64,000 bases of DNA from Burkholderia diffusa (GTDB lineage: Bacteria; Pseudomonadota; Gammaproteobacteria; Burkholderiales; Burkholderiaceae), in contig NZ_CP013364.1 of NCBI RefSeq assembly GCF_001718315.1, positions 248,001 to 312,000 of the forward strand, in the 5' to 3' direction. This document shows positions 15,916-25,710 of the stretch, one piece after another. The notes beneath the pieces were generated by a model. It made no database searches, was not told the DNA's origin, and was given only the letters and a program-made list of their open reading frames with translations. A program made the position numbers and the translations under genes. Each line of letters begins with the position of its first letter. The first letter of the stretch is position 1.

Positions 15916-16626
15916 ATGGAGCCGATGCCGGTCGTACTTCAATGGCACGACGTTCTCGTCAGAATCGCACTGGCGCTGGTTGCTGGCGGGCTGATCGGCT
16001 TCGATCGCAGCGAATCCGGCAAGACGGCCGGGCTGCGCACGACGATTCTCGTATGCCTCGCCGCGTGCATGTCTATGCTGCAGGTCAATGCGTTGCTGCT
16101 GCAGGCCGGCAAGCCGCAAGGCGCGTTCTCGGTGCTCGATCTGATGCGGCTGCCGCTCGGCATCCTGACCGGAATGGGGTTCATCGGCGGTGGCGCCATC
16201 CTGCATCGCGACGGCCTCGTGTCGGGCGTGACCACGGCCGCGACGCTATGGTTCGTGACGGTCATCGGCCTGTGTCTAGGGGGCGGGCAACTGTCGCTCG
16301 GCGCACTCGGTGCCGTGCTCGCTCTCCTGGTGGTGTGGCCGCTGCGGATGGTGGAGCGGCGTATGCGCAGCGTCAGGAGCGCGCTGATCACGGTCGGATA
16401 TGAACGCGGCTCGACGGCACGCGATCGTCTGACGGCCGGCCTGCGCCAGGCGGGCTTCACGTGCCGCACGCGCGGGTTTCGGGAAACGGCCGCGCATGCA
16501 GTACGCGAGGAAGAGCTGTTCGTGCAGTGGCGCGAACCGGCCAACACCGACGTGATGGTGCCGCAGCTGATCCGGATCCTGGAATCGGCCGGCCTCGCAT
16601 CGGTGCGCTGTTCACCCGAGAACTGA
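15916..16626 (+). CDS. mgtC: MgtC/SapB family membrane protein
   Basis: 236 residues. Four to five N-terminal helices carry the family signatures GGLIGFDRSESGKTAGLRTT and MGFIGGGAILHRDG, then a cytosolic C-terminal domain resembling a degenerate ACT fold. MgtC proteins help bacteria survive low magnesium, acid and macrophages and affect ATP synthase. The ATG at 15916 has GGAGG 5-8 bases upstream; an ATG at 15904 lacks one. It is followed after 100 bases by a CBS-domain gene. Confidence 0.85.
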   Translation: MEPMPVVLQWHDVLVRIALALVAGGLIGFDRSESGKTAGLRTTILVCLAACMSMLQVNALLLQAGKPQGAFSVLDLMRLPLGILTGMGFIGGGAILHRDGLVSGVTTAATLWFVTVIGLCLGGGQLSLGALGAVLALLVVWPLRMVERRMRSVRSALITVGYERGSTARDRLTAGLRQAGFTCRTRGFRETAAHAVREEELFVQWREPANTDVMVPQLIRILESAGLASVRCSPEN

Positions 16627-16726
16627 GCCCAACATCGGGAGAAGGCTCGCGCTGCATACGTGGATGGCCGGAACGGCCGATGCTCATGCAGCAGGCCGCA
16701 ATAAGCGGTTCGAACAGGAGTGAACC

Positions 16727-17152
16727 ATGACCTTGGTATCCGAAGTAATGACACGCGACGCCGCGACGATCGGCCCGACGCAGAGCCTGCGCGACGCGGC
16801 GAAGCTGATGCGGGACCTGAACGTCGGTGCGCTACCGGTGTGCGATGGCACGCGATTGATCGGAATGTTGACGGATCGCGACATCGTCGTGCGCGCGGTG
16901 TCGCAAGGCGTGCGGCCCGATGAACCGATCGAGGGCGTCGTCAGCGGGCCGGCCGACTGGTGTTACGAGGATGACGATATTTCAGCGGTGCAGAAGAAAA
17001 TGGAAGACTCGCAGATTCGTCGCGTTCCGGTGGTCGACCGGGAAAAGCGGCTCGTCGGTATCGTGGCGCTTGGCGATCTGGCGACGTCGGCCGACGGCGG
17101 AATGTCGTCGACGCTCGGAGCCGTGTCGTCGCCGTCGCACCCGGAGCGCTGA
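16727..17152 (+). CDS. CBS-pair protein
   Basis: 141 residues with two CBS motifs, about 5-60 ([37 protein letters not shown]) and about 70-125 ([20 protein letters not shown]). Tandem CBS domains bind adenosine nucleotides and usually sense energy status. There is no fused catalytic domain. AGGAG precedes the ATG. Two related CBS proteins lie at 34511 and 45787. Confidence 0.85.
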   Translation: MTLVSEVMTRDAATIGPTQSLRDAAKLMRDLNVGALPVCDGTRLIGMLTDRDIVVRAVSQGVRPDEPIEGVVSGPADWCYEDDDISAVQKKMEDSQIRRVPVVDREKRLVGIVALGDLATSADGGMSSTLGAVSSPSHPER

Positions 17153-17182
17153 GCGCGCGAGCCGATACGCAAGGAGAGCGAC

Positions 17183-17485
17183 ATGAACCAACAAAGGGAA
17201 GCGCAGGTGCGCGAGCGCGCCTATCGGTTGTGGGAAGCGGACGGCGCACCGGACGGCAAGGCTGACGAATACTGGTTGCGAGCCGAACAGTTGCTCGACG
17301 CGGAGGATGGCACGACCGCGAGCATGGACGACCGCGATGACGGCAATCCGGAGGACGGCTCCCGATCTGCCGCGACGCGGCCGCTCGAGCAATCCGCGAA
17401 GCGCCGCATCCCCGGCGAGCCGCTCCAGGACGCCGGTGCTGTGCCGCCCGGCGAGGTTGCGCACGAAAGGCGGCGCAAACGGTGA
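17183..17485 (+). CDS. DUF2934 protein
   Basis: 100 residues. The N-terminal 45 residues (VRERAYRLWEADGAPDGKAD and YWLRAEQLL) match the short DUF2934 motif found in many proteobacterial stress-related proteins. The rest is low-complexity, charged and probably disordered. AAGGAGAG precedes the ATG; it follows the CBS gene by 30 bases, likely in one operon. Confidence 0.8.
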   Translation: MNQQREAQVRERAYRLWEADGAPDGKADEYWLRAEQLLDAEDGTTASMDDRDDGNPEDGSRSAATRPLEQSAKRRIPGEPLQDAGAVPPGEVAHERRRKR

Positions 17486-17614
17486 GCCGCGCGCCGATGC
17501 CGCGACGCATCGCACGCCGCGTAGCGCGCATTCGCGCACCACCACGCACTGGCCCGCCGCCGCAGGCCCCCGCGCGGCGACGGGCGAGGTACTTGTCATT
17601 GGCACACTGGCCAG

Positions 17615-17746
17615 CTAGCCGTCCTCACCCACTTCGGTCGGATCCGGCAGGTCGGGCAGGTCGTCGTTGCGTTGCGGCGGGGGAATGTCGGGCGTGTCGG
17701 CCGGAGCTTCGTCGGGGGCCGGATTTGTCGTGTGGGTCGAGTTCAT
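17615..17746 (-). CDS. Small acidic, proline-rich protein
   Basis: 43 residues beginning MNSTHTTNPAPDEAPADTP and ending PDLPDPTEVGEDG. It is rich in Pro and Asp and surely disordered. AGAGGAAA lies about 6 bases upstream of the ATG. It sits just downstream of the hybrid kinase gene on the same strand (76-bp gap). No family recognised. Confidence 0.5.
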   Translation of the reverse strand: MNSTHTTNPAPDEAPADTPDIPPPQRNDDLPDLPDPTEVGEDG

Positions 17747-17821
17747 GATCGTTTTCCTCTGCGTCGGAAGGGCGCCGGCGTGCAGCCGGCATGCCGCTTC
17801 CGAGCATTACGCGTGCCGCGT

Positions 17822-20047
17822 TCAGCGCCCGGGTTGCGCGCCCGTGCCGTCGTGCGTATTGCCACTCGGCGTTGGCTGGCTCATCGCGAGGTGGAGCGCG
17901 GCCGGGTCGACAGGCTTCACGAAATGCTGCAGAAACCCGGTCGCGAGGCAGCGTTCGCGATCCGCGTTGCGACCATAGCCGGTCAGCGCGAGAAAGATGC
18001 ACGGCGTGACTTCGTTGATCGCCTTCAGCCGTCTGAGCAGCTCGTAGCCGTCCATCACCGGCAGCCCGATGTCGAGGATCGCGACGTCGGGACGGTAAGC
18101 GCGGTACGCGGCCAGCGCGGTCACGGGGTCGTGCACGACCGCGACTTCGTGACCGGCCTCGCGCAGCCATTGCGCGAGCGTCGACGCGGCATCCTCGTTG
18201 TCGTCGACCAGCATCACGCGCCGGCCGGTGCGGCCCGGCGCCATGTCGTGAATGCCGAGCGGCGGCTGCGGAGCAGCCAGCGCCACGGCTTTCGGCCGGT
18301 ACTCGGGCAGCGAGATCGTAAACGTGCTGCCGCAGCCGGGTCCGGCGCTATCCGCGCGAACCGTGCCGCCATGCAGGGTCACGAGGCTGCGCACGAGCGC
18401 GAGCCCGATGCCGAGGCCGCCGTGCGCCTGCTTCACGTCGCCGTCGAGCCGGTAGAACGGCTCGAAGATGCTGTCGAGGCGGTCGCGCGGAATGCCGGCG
18501 CCGTTGTCGCATACCTCGACGAACGCGGTGCCGTCCGCACCGTGGGCGGCGCGCACCGTGATGTCGCCGCCCGGCAGCGTGTATTTCGCCGCGTTGGTCA
18601 GCAGGTTCGCGACGACCTGCGACAGGCGCACCGGATCGCCGTGGCAGCGCGCGTCGGGATCGGCGTCGACATGCAGGCGGTGACGGCGCTGCTCGAACAG
18701 CGGACTCGCGACCTCGACCGCGCGGTCGACGATGTCCGTGAGCTGCACGACTTCCTTTTTCAGCGTGATCTTGCCGCGCGTGATGCGCGACACGTCGAGC
18801 AGGTCATCGATCAGCCGGACCATGTGATCGAGCTGCCGCTGGATGATCGCGATCTCGTTCGGCGTCGCGTGGCCGTCGCGGTTGCGAATCAGCTCCAGCG
18901 CGAGCGAGATCGGCGTCAGCGGATTACGCAGCTCGTGGCCGAGCACCGCGAGAAACTGGTCCTTCGCCTGATTCGCGTCGCGCAATTCGCCGAGCAGCCG
19001 GTCGCGCTCGGCATTCGCGGCGACAAGTTTCTCGCGCGCGGCGACGTGCTCGGTCACCTCGACCGCGCTGACGATCACGCCGAGCCCGTCCGCGAGCGGC
19101 TGCGGGTTGAAATGCAGCCGGTACACGCGGGCGCCGTCCGGCTCGGGCCGATCGTGGTGCTCGCCGATCGTCGTCGAGCGGCCCAGCGCGTGAGCAGTTT
19201 CGAGCGCGCGCACGATCGCCGGCGTATCGCCGCCGGGGAGCACCGCGGTCAGCGGCTGGTCGACGATGTCGGCTCGGCCGCACAGCGCGGCGAAGCGATG
19301 ATTCGCGAGCACGATCCGGTGTGCCGGCCCCGACAGCAGCGCGATCGGCAATGGCGCGTGCATCAGGACGCCATTGCGTTGCTGTTCGGCGTCTTCGCGT
19401 CGGCGGATCTCGTCGCTCAGCGCGCGCGAGCGCTGTTGCGACAGGGCCAGCGTCAGATGCAGCGCGTTCTCGTCGTTGCGCAGCGATGCGGCGGGCAGGA
19501 TGCGGCGATGCAGCGCGCATACGTGTCGGAATGTCTCCGACTGCTCGGCGCCTGGAAACACGCTGGCCGGATAGCCGCAGTAAAGCGAGAAGCGGTGTCG
19601 CTCGATCAGTTCGTTCCATAGCGCTTCCAGCCGCAGCGCACCGGCGTACCGCTCTTGCGCGCACAGCAGCGCGACCATTTCGCCGAACGCATGCACGGGG
19701 CGACCGGCGCGGACCGCCGCTTCGACGATCGTGCCGATCGAGCGGTGAAAGCGCGCGGGGTCGGGGAGGTCGCCGTCCATGAAGCTGTCGAGCAGCGGCT
19801 GCGCGCTCGACATGAAGATGCGCTCGCGGGCCGCGTCGCCGATCGCCGCGCCGAGTGTGCGCAGGCGTTCGTGCACCGCCGCGAGGCAGTCGGGTCGCGC
19901 GATCACGATCGCGCTGCCGCCGTCGCGCAGCGCATCGGCCGCGAACAGTGCGACTTCCGACACAAGCTGCGCATCGGACTCGTAGAACTGGACGAAGTGA
20001 TCGGCCCGCAACGGTGCCGATTCCAGCAGGGGAGACGCAGTTTTCAT
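17822..20047 (-). CDS. MEDS-domain hybrid sensor histidine kinase / response regulator
   Basis: 741 residues. Order: N-terminal MEDS domain (about 12-170; DHFVQFYESDAQL), a PAS-like segment (about 230-340), HisKA with FLAVLGHELRNPL (His near 370), HATPase with the N and G boxes (LLTNAAKYT, DNGAGIPRD, GLGIGLALVR), and a C-terminal receiver (VMLVDDNED, phosphoacceptor in AILDIGLPVMDG near residue 657). No output DNA-binding domain, so it signals to a separate partner. The MEDS domain is known from small-molecule sensors such as DcmR. No FNR box precedes it. Confidence 0.9.
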   Translation of the reverse strand: MKTASPLLESAPLRADHFVQFYESDAQLVSEVALFAADALRDGGSAIVIARPDCLAAVHERLRTLGAAIGDAARERIFMSSAQPLLDSFMDGDLPDPARFHRSIGTIVEAAVRAGRPVHAFGEMVALLCAQERYAGALRLEALWNELIERHRFSLYCGYPASVFPGAEQSETFRHVCALHRRILPAASLRNDENALHLTLALSQQRSRALSDEIRRREDAEQQRNGVLMHAPLPIALLSGPAHRIVLANHRFAALCGRADIVDQPLTAVLPGGDTPAIVRALETAHALGRSTTIGEHHDRPEPDGARVYRLHFNPQPLADGLGVIVSAVEVTEHVAAREKLVAANAERDRLLGELRDANQAKDQFLAVLGHELRNPLTPISLALELIRNRDGHATPNEIAIIQRQLDHMVRLIDDLLDVSRITRGKITLKKEVVQLTDIVDRAVEVASPLFEQRRHRLHVDADPDARCHGDPVRLSQVVANLLTNAAKYTLPGGDITVRAAHGADGTAFVEVCDNGAGIPRDRLDSIFEPFYRLDGDVKQAHGGLGIGLALVRSLVTLHGGTVRADSAGPGCGSTFTISLPEYRPKAVALAAPQPPLGIHDMAPGRTGRRVMLVDDNEDAASTLAQWLREAGHEVAVVHDPVTALAAYRAYRPDVAILDIGLPVMDGYELLRRLKAINEVTPCIFLALTGYGRNADRERCLATGFLQHFVKPVDPAALHLAMSQPTPSGNTHDGTGAQPGR

Positions 20048-20557
20048 AGCTCACGACCAGGCAATGGCGTTGGCGGGCCGGCAATTCCGTGCCGCAGCCA
20101 TATCCGGGCCGACGCGAGCAAGCCGCGTGCCGCGCGCCCCCGCAGGTCCGGCGGCCGTGCGTTACAAGCCCGGCGCGCGCGGGCGGTGCCGGGTGACGCA
20201 GCGTTTGTAAATTCTGCCGCGGGTCGCAGGACGGATGCGCGATCCGTGGGGCGCGGCAGCGGGCGGCTCGACGGCCCGTTCCGAGCCGGCGTCGCAGCCG
20301 GCGAGTGAAGGCCGGCGGAGCCCGCGGCGCGTCCGGCGGCGCGGCGCCATGCCCGGTGCCCGACGGCCGAATGTTCAGATCCCGGCCATTCAAGCTATTC
20401 GACAAATGCTCGACGGAAACCGGGTATCGTGCGCGGCATGGGACGATTCGCCGTGGTATCCGTCGGCGAGGATGTTTCGGCAGGCGCAGCCGGGGCGGCG
20501 GGACGATGTGATCGAGCGGACGGCGCATGTACTGGAAACCAACCACGGGACTGCAAC
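20048..20557. other. Intergenic region without a convincing gene
   Basis: About 510 bases between the divergent hybrid kinase gene and the methyltransferase remnant. Open frames here are short, arginine-rich and GC-driven. I see no FNR box and no clear RNA structure. Confidence 0.5.
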
Positions 20558-21332
20558 ATGATCGAACATCTGACCAATCATCCGGCGACGATCGCCTGCA
20601 AGGTGTGCGGTGCCGACGCGGACATCTGCGGCGTGGTCGACTTCTCGCGGTGCGGCGCTGACATGATTGCCGGGAAAAAAAGTCGATCCGTTCGTCGGCG
20701 TGCCGATCTATTACTACGCGTGCAGGCAATGCGGATTCACGTGCACGCCGGCCTTCGATCACTGGACGCACGATGATTTCGCGCGTCACGTGTACAACGA
20801 CGACTACGCGCGCCACGATCCGGAGTATCTCGAGCATCGTCCGCAGCAGCACGCCGACCTGATCTGCACGAGCTTTCCGTCGATGCGCGAGAACCGCATT
20901 CTCGATTTCGGCTCTGGGCTCGGGCTGCTGGAAAAGAAGCTGTCCGCGCGCGGGTTCACGGATGTGACCTCGTACGATCCGTTCAGCCATCCCGTCGCGC
21001 CACTGGGGCAGTTCGATGCGATCCTGTCGTTCGAAGTCTTCGAGCATCATCCGGATCCCCGAAGCCTGTTCGCCGACATCATCCGGTACCGGGCGCCGGC
21101 CGGCGCACTGCTGTTTCAGACGTCGCTGATCACGCCGGAGATTCTCGCGCGGGGGATCGAGCAATGGTGGTACTGCGTGCCGCGCAACGGACATATTTCC
21201 TTTTACACGAGCCAGGCGCTGACGCTGCTGGCGACGCAGCATGGGCTCGAATTCGGCTCGTTCAGTCCGGAATTGCACGTGGCTTTCGACCGTGCGGCGG
21301 CGCCGGGGTGGCTTTCGAAATTCTTTCGGTGA
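20558..21332 (+). pseudogene. Zinc-finger class I methyltransferase split by a frameshift in an A7 tract
   Basis: The first frame (20558 on) gives MIEHLTNHPATIACKVCGAD and runs to MIAGKK; the rest, from VDPFVGVPIYYYACRQCG to KFFR, is in the next frame and ends at 21332. The junction is seven A residues at 20675-20681; six would join the frames exactly. The joined protein has Cys pairs (CKVCG, CRQCG) typical of a methyltransferase zinc domain, then a SAM fold (ILDFGSGLGLLEKKL, DAILSFEVFEHHPDP). It could be a pseudogene, a phase-variable gene, transcriptional slippage, or an assembly error. Similar methyltransferases act on sugars or lipids. Confidence 0.7.
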
Positions 21333-21669
21333 ATTGGGGCTCAGTCAGTCGCGACATCGCCCAGGCGTTCGCGACGCCCTTGTGCAGGAAGCGATCCATC
21401 ATCCCGAGCCGGATATTCGCGCCGGCGCGCCCGGCCCTGCAGGCTTGAGACCGGCTTTGTTCGCGGCTTTCAGCGTCAATGCCGCGCGGCCACGGGGATG
21501 ACGCCACGCGCAGGGCGGCGCCGTCCGCGCGCCGGCCGCCGTTCTTGATGCAGGTCACGGGAGACGCCGAAGCGTCGGGCCACGATGAACGTGTTCGACC
21601 GACGGCGCCGGCCAATGCCGGACCACGCCTGTCGCACGCGGCCAGGCCGCGACCATCGGAGGGCTCGTC
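21333..21669. other. Intergenic region before ppsA
   Basis: 337 bases. I see no gene, no FNR box and no strong promoter match. A GGAGGG sits 6 bases before the ppsA start. Confidence 0.5.
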
Positions 21670-24081
21670 ATGGATCACGGGAAAGCACATGTCGTCTGGT
21701 TCGACGAGCTGCGGCGCGGCGACGTGGCACGCGTTGGCGGCAAGAATGCGTCTCTGGGCGAATTGATCGGCAACCTGTCCGCGCAGGGCGTGAGCGTGCC
21801 ACCCGGGTTCGCGTCGACCGCGGATGCATACTGGCGATTCATCGATGCAAACGGATTGAGACAAGCCATCGGCAGCACGCTCGAGGCGCTCGGAGCACGC
21901 AAGATTGCGCTGGCCGAGGCCGGTGCGTCGATCAGGCACGCGATTCTCCACGGAGACTGGCCCGACGACGTTGCCGACGCGATCCGGGACGCGTATCGGC
22001 AACTGTGCCGGCAGGCCGGCGCAGAGGATGTCGATGTGGCCGTGCGATCGAGCGCGACCGCCGAGGATCTGCCCGACGCGAGCTTCGCGGGTCAGCAGGA
22101 AACCTACCTGAACGTGCGCGGCGAGCATGCGTTGCTCGCGGCTTGCCGCCGGTGCTACGCGTCGCTGTTCACCGACCGCGCGATTGCCTACCGCGAGGAA
22201 AAGGGCTTCGATCACCTGCGCGTTGCGCTGTCGATCGGCGTGCAGCGGATGGTGCGTTCGGACCTCGGCGCGGCCGGCGTGATGTTTTCGCTCGACACGG
22301 AAACAGGATTCGACAAGGTGGTGCTGATCAGCGCGGCGTGGGGGCTTGGCGAGAACGTCGTGCAGGGCACCGTGGACCCCGACGAATACGAGGTGTTCAA
22401 GCCATTGCTCGGCGATCCGGCGCGCACGCCCGTCATCGGCAAGACGCTCGGCGGCAAGGCACGCAAGCTGATCTATGCGCGTGACGAGGATGCGCCGACC
22501 CGCAACGTGCCGACCTCGAAAGCCGAGCGCGCCACGTTCGTGCTGGCGGATCGCGACATTCTGGCGCTGGCGAACTGGGCCTGCGCGATCGAAGCGCACT
22601 ACGGCCAGCCGATGGACATCGAGTGGGCAAAGGACGGCGTAAGCGGAGCACTGTTCGTCGTGCAGGCACGTCCCGAAACGGTGCAGTCCCGGCGTGAAGC
22701 GAGCGCCATCAAGACCTACCGACTGGGCGAGACCGGCCGCAAGCTGCTCACCGGCGTCAGTGTCGGCGAGGCGATCGCGGCCGGCAGCGTGTGCGTGATC
22801 GACAGTCCGCACGACATGGGGCGATTCGTCGACGGCGCGGTACTGGTGACGCACACGACCGATCCCGACTGGCTGCCGGTGATGCGCCGCGCCGCGGCGA
22901 TCGTCACCGATCATGGCGGCCGCACGTCGCATGCCGCGATCGTGAGCCGCGAGCTCGGATTGCCGGCCATCGTCGGCACTGGCAACGCGACCCGCGTGCT
23001 GCACGATCAGCAGGAAGTGACGGTATCGTGCGCGGAGGGCGAGGCCGGGTTCGTGTACGAAGGCATCGCGCAATATCACGTGGAGGCGATCGACCTGACC
23101 GACCTGCCGCCCACGCGTACGAAGGTCATGCTGAACCTCGCGAATCCGGCCGCGGCGTTCAGATGGTGGCGACTGCCTGCCGACGGAATCGGGCTCGCGC
23201 GCATGGAGTTCGTGATCAGCAACCATATCAAGGTTCACCCGATGGCGCTGGCTCACTACGATGCGCTGACGGATGCGCATGCGAAGCGCGAGATCGCTGC
23301 CCTGACGTCGGGGTACGACGACCCGTCCGACTATTTCGTCGACCGGCTGGCGCACGGCCTTGCGCGTATCGCGGCGGTCTGTCATCCGGCGCCGGTGATC
23401 GTCCGCATGAGCGACTTCAAGACGAACGAGTACGCGCATCTGGTCGGCGGTGCGCAGTTCGAGCCGCGGGAAGAGAATCCGATGCTCGGATTTCGCGGTG
23501 CGTCGCGCTACTATTCGCCGCGCTACCGTGACGGATTCGCGCTCGAATGCCGGGCGATCGCGCGGCTGCGAAGCGACATGGGATTCAGGAACGTGGTCGT
23601 GATGATCCCGTTCTGCCGGACGCTCGACGAGGCGGACCGCGTGCTCGACGTCCTGGCCGCCAACGGCCTGAAGCGCGGCGAGGACGGATTGCAGATCTAC
23701 GTGATGTGCGAAATCCCGTCGAACGTCATTCTGGCGAGCCGGTTTGCGCAGCGCTTCGACGGCTTCTCGATCGGAAGCAACGATCTGACCCAACTGACGC
23801 TTGGTGTGGATCGCGATTCGGCGGAACTGGCCGGGTTGTTCGACGAACAGAACGAAGCCGTGAAGTGGATGATCGCCCGCGTGATCGAGTCGGCCCGCGA
23901 CGCGGGGGCGAAAGTCGGCCTCTGTGGCCAGGCGCCGAGCGATCATCCGGCATTCGCCGATTTTCTCGTCGCGTGCGGCATCGATTCGATTTCCGTCAGT
24001 CCCGACAGCTTCATCGCGGTCAAGCGTCGCGTGGCCGCCGCGGAAAACGCCGCGCCCGGCGAGCGTGCGTCGCCGGAATGA
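21670..24081 (+). CDS. ppsA: Phosphoenolpyruvate synthase
   Basis: 803 residues, the usual length. It converts pyruvate, ATP and water to PEP, AMP and phosphate. The N-terminal ATP-grasp domain (about 15-345; VGGKNASLGEL, DVAVRSSATAEDLP) is followed by the swivelling phosphohistidine domain with TDHGGRTSHAAIVSREL, placing the catalytic His at codon 421, and the C-terminal PEP-binding barrel ending GLCGQAPSDHP. All active-site motifs are present. It is the main gluconeogenic entry enzyme and, in a low-oxygen locus, could also run toward pyruvate and ATP. It converges on the kinase gene at 24110. Confidence 0.93.
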   Translation: MDHGKAHVVWFDELRRGDVARVGGKNASLGELIGNLSAQGVSVPPGFASTADAYWRFIDANGLRQAIGSTLEALGARKIALAEAGASIRHAILHGDWPDDVADAIRDAYRQLCRQAGAEDVDVAVRSSATAEDLPDASFAGQQETYLNVRGEHALLAACRRCYASLFTDRAIAYREEKGFDHLRVALSIGVQRMVRSDLGAAGVMFSLDTETGFDKVVLISAAWGLGENVVQGTVDPDEYEVFKPLLGDPARTPVIGKTLGGKARKLIYARDEDAPTRNVPTSKAERATFVLADRDILALANWACAIEAHYGQPMDIEWAKDGVSGALFVVQARPETVQSRREASAIKTYRLGETGRKLLTGVSVGEAIAAGSVCVIDSPHDMGRFVDGAVLVTHTTDPDWLPVMRRAAAIVTDHGGRTSHAAIVSRELGLPAIVGTGNATRVLHDQQEVTVSCAEGEAGFVYEGIAQYHVEAIDLTDLPPTRTKVMLNLANPAAAFRWWRLPADGIGLARMEFVISNHIKVHPMALAHYDALTDAHAKREIAALTSGYDDPSDYFVDRLAHGLARIAAVCHPAPVIVRMSDFKTNEYAHLVGGAQFEPREENPMLGFRGASRYYSPRYRDGFALECRAIARLRSDMGFRNVVVMIPFCRTLDEADRVLDVLAANGLKRGEDGLQIYVMCEIPSNVILASRFAQRFDGFSIGSNDLTQLTLGVDRDSAELAGLFDEQNEAVKWMIARVIESARDAGAKVGLCGQAPSDHPAFADFLVACGIDSISVSPDSFIAVKRRVAAAENAAPGERASPE

Positions 24082-24091
24082 GTCGCCGCAT

Positions 24092-24110
24092 GCGCGGGCG
24101 CCACCCGCGC
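24092..24110. terminator. Possible terminator hairpin between convergent genes
   Basis: GCGCGGG-CGCCA-CCCGCGC forms a 7-bp GC stem just after ppsA and touching the stop of the kinase gene. There is no T run, so it is a weak candidate. Confidence 0.3.
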
Positions 24111-25558
24111 TATCGACGAGCGAGCAACGACAAACTCACGACGAGTTCCTGTCCGCCGCTTCGAAGCGTCTTCCAGTCGGCGTCGCCGCCAATCGTGGCA
24201 ACCTGCTCGCGTATTGAAAAGAGTGCTGACGAGCGCTCGCCGCTGACGAACGCGTCGTCGGTCGCACCGTCCTCTCGTACCGTCAATCTGACGAAGCCGC
24301 CGGATTTCAGCAACTGCACGGAAATGCGCGAAACCGGAACACGAAGCCTCGCGTGCTCGAGCGCTTCCCGTGTGACTCGATAAAGAACGGAGGCTGTCGC
24401 CGCGTCCACACCGGTCTCGGCCACATCGGTATCGATCTTCACGCCATGTCGCGAGAACAAGTCCTGCGCGAGCCATTCGAGCGTCGCTGCAAGCCCCAGA
24501 TCGTCAAGCATCGGTGGCCGGAGTTCCGCTGTCATTTGCCGTACGTGAGCGACGAGATTGTCCAGATGCGCGCCGATCTTCCGATTGGCGGCATTCACGA
24601 ATTCGTTTCGGTTCGTCAGGGCCGGATAACGTGCATTCAGCGCGGCAATCTCCATCTTGATGACATTGATCTGTTGCGCGAACCCTTCGTGAAGCTCGGA
24701 AGCGAGACTGGTCCGTTCGGCCTCGCGGGTGCGCTGCAACGTGCGCGCCAGTTCGCGCAGCGCGTGTCGCGATTCCCGCAATTCCCGCTCGGTCGCATTG
24801 CGCCGCGTGACGTCCTGGAAGGTCAGCAGAACCGATGCTCGGCACACGTGGCCCGATGCGATCACCATCACGTCGACGTCCCTCGTCAGTCCATCCCGGC
24901 GGTTCACCTTGCCTGCTGTTGGCTCCGGGCCCGCTTGCCGCGTGCTCGGTATGCCGGCCAGCTGACGGCGCACGCCTTTCAGGCCTTCCGCATCGAGCCA
25001 GTCCGACGATGAAGTGCCGACGACTTCCGCCGGTCCGGCCGCGCCGAGCAGCGTGAGACAGGCGTCGTTGACACAGACGATGACGCCGTGATGCATCAGC
25101 CATGTCGCGACCGGATTGAATTCGACAAACGCCCGGGAGCGTGCTTCATTCCCGGTCGATGCATCGCATCCGCACCGTGTTGCGGCGACGTCGCAAGGCG
25201 TGGGGAAGCCAGGTCGCGTGATGTCGCGACGCGGTCCCGATTGTTCTCTTGATTGCGCGGTCGGGCGGTGCGGGTGCAAGTCAGCCGGATGGCCCGCCGG
25301 CACGTGCGCCGCGATGGCGGTGCCGGCCGCGAACAGTGCATTGCGCCCGACCATGCGCTCGGCCGTCGGGTTGAACAAGACGACGTGATCGTGATTGTCG
25401 GGCGCGGGGATCGGCTCGCCACAGGTGTTCCGCAGGGCATTCGTCTGACCATCGGAAGTGGCGGCATGGCCCATCCTGCGCAAAACCCAGGCCCAGGTTA
25501 CGACGTTGACGACCAGCCCGGCGATAACCAGTACATCGATGGAATTGTCATGCATCAT
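24110..25558 (-). CDS. PAS-containing HisKA_3-type histidine kinase with degenerate ATP-binding domain
   Basis: About 482 residues: one N-terminal membrane helix (about 5-24), a PAS-like region (about 150-260; VATWLMHHGVIVCVNDACL), the HisKA_3 dimerisation domain with ASELHEGFAQQ (His near 290), and a C-terminal HATPase-like region. The N box reads REALEHARL where NarX/LiaS-type kinases have an Asn (xEALxNxxKH), and the G boxes (DxGxG, GxGLxGM) are replaced by REDGATDDAF and SALFSIREQ. ATP binding is therefore doubtful. It may be a decoy or a phosphatase. Starts at 25558/25555 have GGAGA upstream; one at 25603 is also open. No adjacent response regulator. Confidence 0.75.
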   Translation of the reverse strand: MMHDNSIDVLVIAGLVVNVVTWAWVLRRMGHAATSDGQTNALRNTCGEPIPAPDNHDHVVLFNPTAERMVGRNALFAAGTAIAAHVPAGHPADLHPHRPTAQSREQSGPRRDITRPGFPTPCDVAATRCGCDASTGNEARSRAFVEFNPVATWLMHHGVIVCVNDACLTLLGAAGPAEVVGTSSSDWLDAEGLKGVRRQLAGIPSTRQAGPEPTAGKVNRRDGLTRDVDVMVIASGHVCRASVLLTFQDVTRRNATERELRESRHALRELARTLQRTREAERTSLASELHEGFAQQINVIKMEIAALNARYPALTNRNEFVNAANRKIGAHLDNLVAHVRQMTAELRPPMLDDLGLAATLEWLAQDLFSRHGVKIDTDVAETGVDAATASVLYRVTREALEHARLRVPVSRISVQLLKSGGFVRLTVREDGATDDAFVSGERSSALFSIREQVATIGGDADWKTLRSGGQELVVSLSLLARR

Positions 25559-25576
25559 CTTCGCGAGTCTCCGGGT

Positions 25577-25592
25577 GTCAAATATACTTGAC
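25577..25592. promoter_or_regulatory. Inverted repeat GTCAA-ATATAC-TTGAC in a divergent promoter
   Basis: Perfect 5-bp arms around ATATAC, just upstream of the kinase start and before the gene at 25711. It contains TATACT (25583-25588), a good plus-strand -10. The half sites look like FNR halves in inverse order, so FNR would not bind it as a normal box. Confidence 0.4.
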
Positions 25593-25710
25593 GCCGGGAT
25601 CATGACGGAAGAAAAATGGCGAGCCGGTGACGTCTGTCAAAGTTTGGATGGCAGAGGAGGGCGTAATAGGCGCTCCGCGCCAGCGTCCCTTCTCTTTCGA
25701 GGCCTGCGGT

